From: Ananas comosus
Taxonomy: Eukaryota; Streptophyta; Magnoliopsida; Poales; Bromeliaceae
Direction of reading: 5' to 3'
Length of the DNA stretch: 64,000 nucleotides
NCBI RefSeq assembly: GCF_001540865.1
Contig: NW_017893347.1
Coordinates: 43,518-107,517 of the forward strand
Position 1 is the first letter of the stretch; each line of letters starts with the position of its first letter. Both the position numbers and the translations under genes were made by a program. Below are positions 61,901-64,000 of the stretch, in pieces. The notes beneath the pieces were generated by a model, which was given only the letters and a program-made list of their open reading frames with translations, searched no databases and was not told the origin of the DNA.

Positions 61901-63148
61901 TGCTGCACCCGACCAATTGCTCTTGGCCATTTAGATGGTGGGAACAGACGTTTATAGGCCATTAATCTCCCTCATCCCGAAGGGACACAAATTTATTCTC
62001 CAGCGCAAAGGACTCTTCTCTGATGGGTGAGCTATTCCTTTGAGTGAGAATTGAAAGGGAATAAGTCATGAGATTTTAGGAAATATTATTGGTGAACCGC
62101 TTCGGGTTCCCTCATCGAATTATTTCTGATAATGGTCGTGCCTTCAAAAGTTTTAAGGTCAGCAGATTCGCCTCCCACCATAAGATCGACTTGACGATAT
62201 TCGGTCGTTATTTATAATCCAATGAGCTAAATGGTCTGGCCGAAGCTGTTTCTAATAAGACCCTGGTTAAATTTTGCAGAACAAAATTTATTGGGTAAAA
62301 TAAGAAGGAATGGCACGACAAGAGTTTCAGATGTGTCTGGGTTACCGAACAACTTTTAAGACTCGCTACTCAAGCGACGCCTTATTCTTTTTGGGTTCAG
62401 AACGGAACGCTATCTTCCTTTGGAAAGTAGAGAACCATGCTAAGGAATGGCGGTTACATGAAATGAGGACAATGAAGAAAATATTCTTGAGACTTGATGA
62501 ACTGGCATTCTCTTGGACGAGGTACGGTGGCTGGGCAACCAAAACTAGGAGCTTTATCAGTCTTAATGTCGAGGGCATACAACAACTAGTCGCGCGTCGA
62601 ACTTTTCAGCGCGAGATTTGTCGCTAGTTACCGAGGCTATAATTATAAAAAACATTGCCGGGGGCAAATTCGATCCAAATTGGGAAGGTTCCTATGGTTA
62701 TAGAAAAAGCATACGGGGAGAGCTTACAATTGTGAAACGACGGCAAAAGGAGGAAAGACCGATTGCACCGATCGAACGAACGATTTTGAAGAAATACTAT
62801 CATAAAAAAAAAAAAGATAGAAAGAAAGGAAATCTCGGCTGTGAATAAATTTCACGGGGCAAAAATGGATCTCCTGCTGGTGCAGGAAAACACTGGCATC
62901 TTCGGCTCACAGAGCAAAAGTTAGGAGAAAGGTTTTCTAGACGAAAACCCTCACGCGGCGACTAGTTTCCAATAAAACTAAATCCACAACCTTTCGCCTA
63001 CGACGATGGAATACTAACTCACATTTGGGGTCGTTATGCGCAGCAATCTCGATATTTACGAATTGCTTCCGGAGGCCTAAATAAAACTAACAATTCTGCC
63101 TTTGTTTTCTTGCGACGATTGGAATGTAACTCACCTTTGAGAGTCGGT
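52916..63148 (+). pseudogene. Error-rich copy of the Tat internal region (probable gap-fill artefact)
   Basis: Matches 40370-50540 in order: LTR end and PBS near 53150-53175, gag ATG 53288, zinc knuckle near 57320, protease near 58235, RT active-site region near 60121, second RNase H near 61000, integrase core near 61930-62260, 3' repeats near 63000. Every domain is broken by many one-base indels, so no usable frame remains. The offset grows from 12558 to about 12727 across 10 kb, a net insertion bias. It begins in mid-repeat at 52915 and ends at 63148 in a different repeat. It should not be counted as a second decayed element without read support. Confidence 0.75.
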
Positions 63149-63468
63149 TGACCCACCTCAATACATATACTTGAGGTCTGGTCACATCTCCACCTTGGAA
63201 CATACAACCAAGGTGGACATAATCGGACTCTAAGACATATACTTAGAGCCAATTAGACTCTAATACATAGTGTCTAAGATCGACTAGGTCTTAACACATA
63301 TACTTAGGATCTAGTCAATTTCAAATCCAACTGAATCCTAATACATATACTTAGGATTCAATAAATCAAAACTTCTTCGCTAGATTGGACATTTAGTCTG
63401 ATAAAATTCATGTACAGTGGGGGTATGCCCCTGCTTAAGCCATGTAAACGGCAAATCATATCAATAAA
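63149..63468 (+). mobile_element. Tat 3' LTR, distal part, cut by a later LTR
   Basis: Clean sequence matching 40049-40378 of the 5' LTR, with the same series of hairpins (ACCTCAA/TTGAGGT, CACCTTGG/CCAAGGTG, CTCTAAG/CTTAGAG, TGAATCCTAA/TTAGGATTCA). It stops at 63468, where a Tekay-type LTR begins; the last about 230 bp of the Tat LTR are not seen. Confidence 0.8.
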
Positions 63469-64000
63469 TGTAACACACTGGACATTTGCAAATTGCGAGG
63501 TTCGAGTGTTTGGATGTATTTCGAGCTTTTCCACACCTTGTGGAGGGTTGTAGAATGTTTTCCGACCGAAAAAGTTCGAAAACTGGAATTCTGGACAAGT
63601 CCTGAGAGTTTTGACTCTCGGGGACCGGTCCCTGGAAGGAAAGACCGGTCCCCCACTGAACAGTGTTGCGGCAGCCCTGAGGCAACCGGTCCCTGGCGGG
63701 CGAGACCGGTCCCCGAGCGCACCTTCGCAGAGAGAGACCGGTCCCACGTAGGGAGAGACTGGTTCCCGAACGATGGTTTTTCGGGTTCGCAGCGAGAGAC
63801 CGGTCCTTGCTGGGGAGAGACCGGTCCCTCTGGGCGAAAACTGCCCAGTCCGGGCTGTTGCAATACTGAATTTTTGAGGGGCCTCTCCAGATTTTGTTAC
63901 ACTATATGGGCTTATTAGCCATTTCCTCTTCTTCCCTCTCTCATTTTCTCATTCTCACCCTCTCCTCACACTTTCTAGAGAGAGAAGAAGAAGAAGAAGG
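63469..64000 (+). mobile_element. Tekay-type LTR head (plus), continues beyond the window
   Basis: Starts TGTAACACACTGG, very like the minus-strand LTR head at 17309. Seven or more ACCGGT palindromes lie at 63621-63829, a TATA-like CTATATGG near 63902, then a CT-rich leader ending in AGAAGAAG. It was inserted into the Tat 3' LTR. No coding sequence in view. Confidence 0.75.

Noticed and set aside
53215..62848. Many short frames as separate small genes
   Set aside because: Pieces of one Tat polyprotein broken by indels; see the error-rich block.

Overview
The window is nuclear plant DNA from a transposon-packed region. Plant origin is shown by one gene for a chloroplast enzyme (chlorophyll synthesis) surrounded by Ty3/gypsy LTR retrotransposons, a LINE relic and MITEs. 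The very GC-rich 5' half of that gene is typical of monocots. I suspect a commelinid monocot, but the species call is inference only.

Layout. 1-2040 is a minus-strand LTR fragment. 2041-4000 holds microsatellites and two MITE-like inverted repeats. 4098-5102 is the only convincing host gene: an uninterrupted 334-codon reading frame for Mg-protoporphyrin IX methyltransferase (CHLM). 6300-15095 is a LINE relic split by a nearly intact, chromodomain-bearing gypsy element on the minus strand (6910-14243). That element has both LTRs, PBS, PPT and a perfect ACCTC target-site duplication. 15441-23300 is a decayed Tekay/Del-type element (minus), followed by a second truncated relative (23300-25138). 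25141-40605 is a pile of LTR fragments: Tekay-type LTRs in both orientations inserted in or joined to the very long 5' LTR of a Tat-clade element. 40609-50081 is the Tat internal region (gag, protease, RT, RNase H, second aRH-type RNase H, integrase), followed by its 3' LTR (to about 52915, then 63149-63468). The window ends in another Tekay-type LTR (63469-64000).

Two blocks, 32757-about 38380 and 52916-63148, look like error-rich re-readings of neighbouring clean sequence (27118-32050 and 40370-50540). They differ mainly by scattered one-base indels in coding and non-coding sequence alike. The first begins directly after a 25-N gap. I think both are long-read gap-fill artefacts rather than biological duplications, and they should not be counted as extra elements.

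The most interesting biology is in the Tat LTR. It is built of several tandem-repeat families whose units are inverted repeats. In one family (30043-30416, 39874-40261, 63149-63361) the loop (about CACATATAC) stays nearly constant while the stem sequence differs from unit to unit, yet both arms remain complementary. This is natural compensatory variation and suggests either selection on a folded RNA/DNA or a mutational process that keeps repairing palindromes. A parallel case is a set of palindromes centred on ACCGGT or ATCGAT in the U3 regions of the Tekay-type LTRs.
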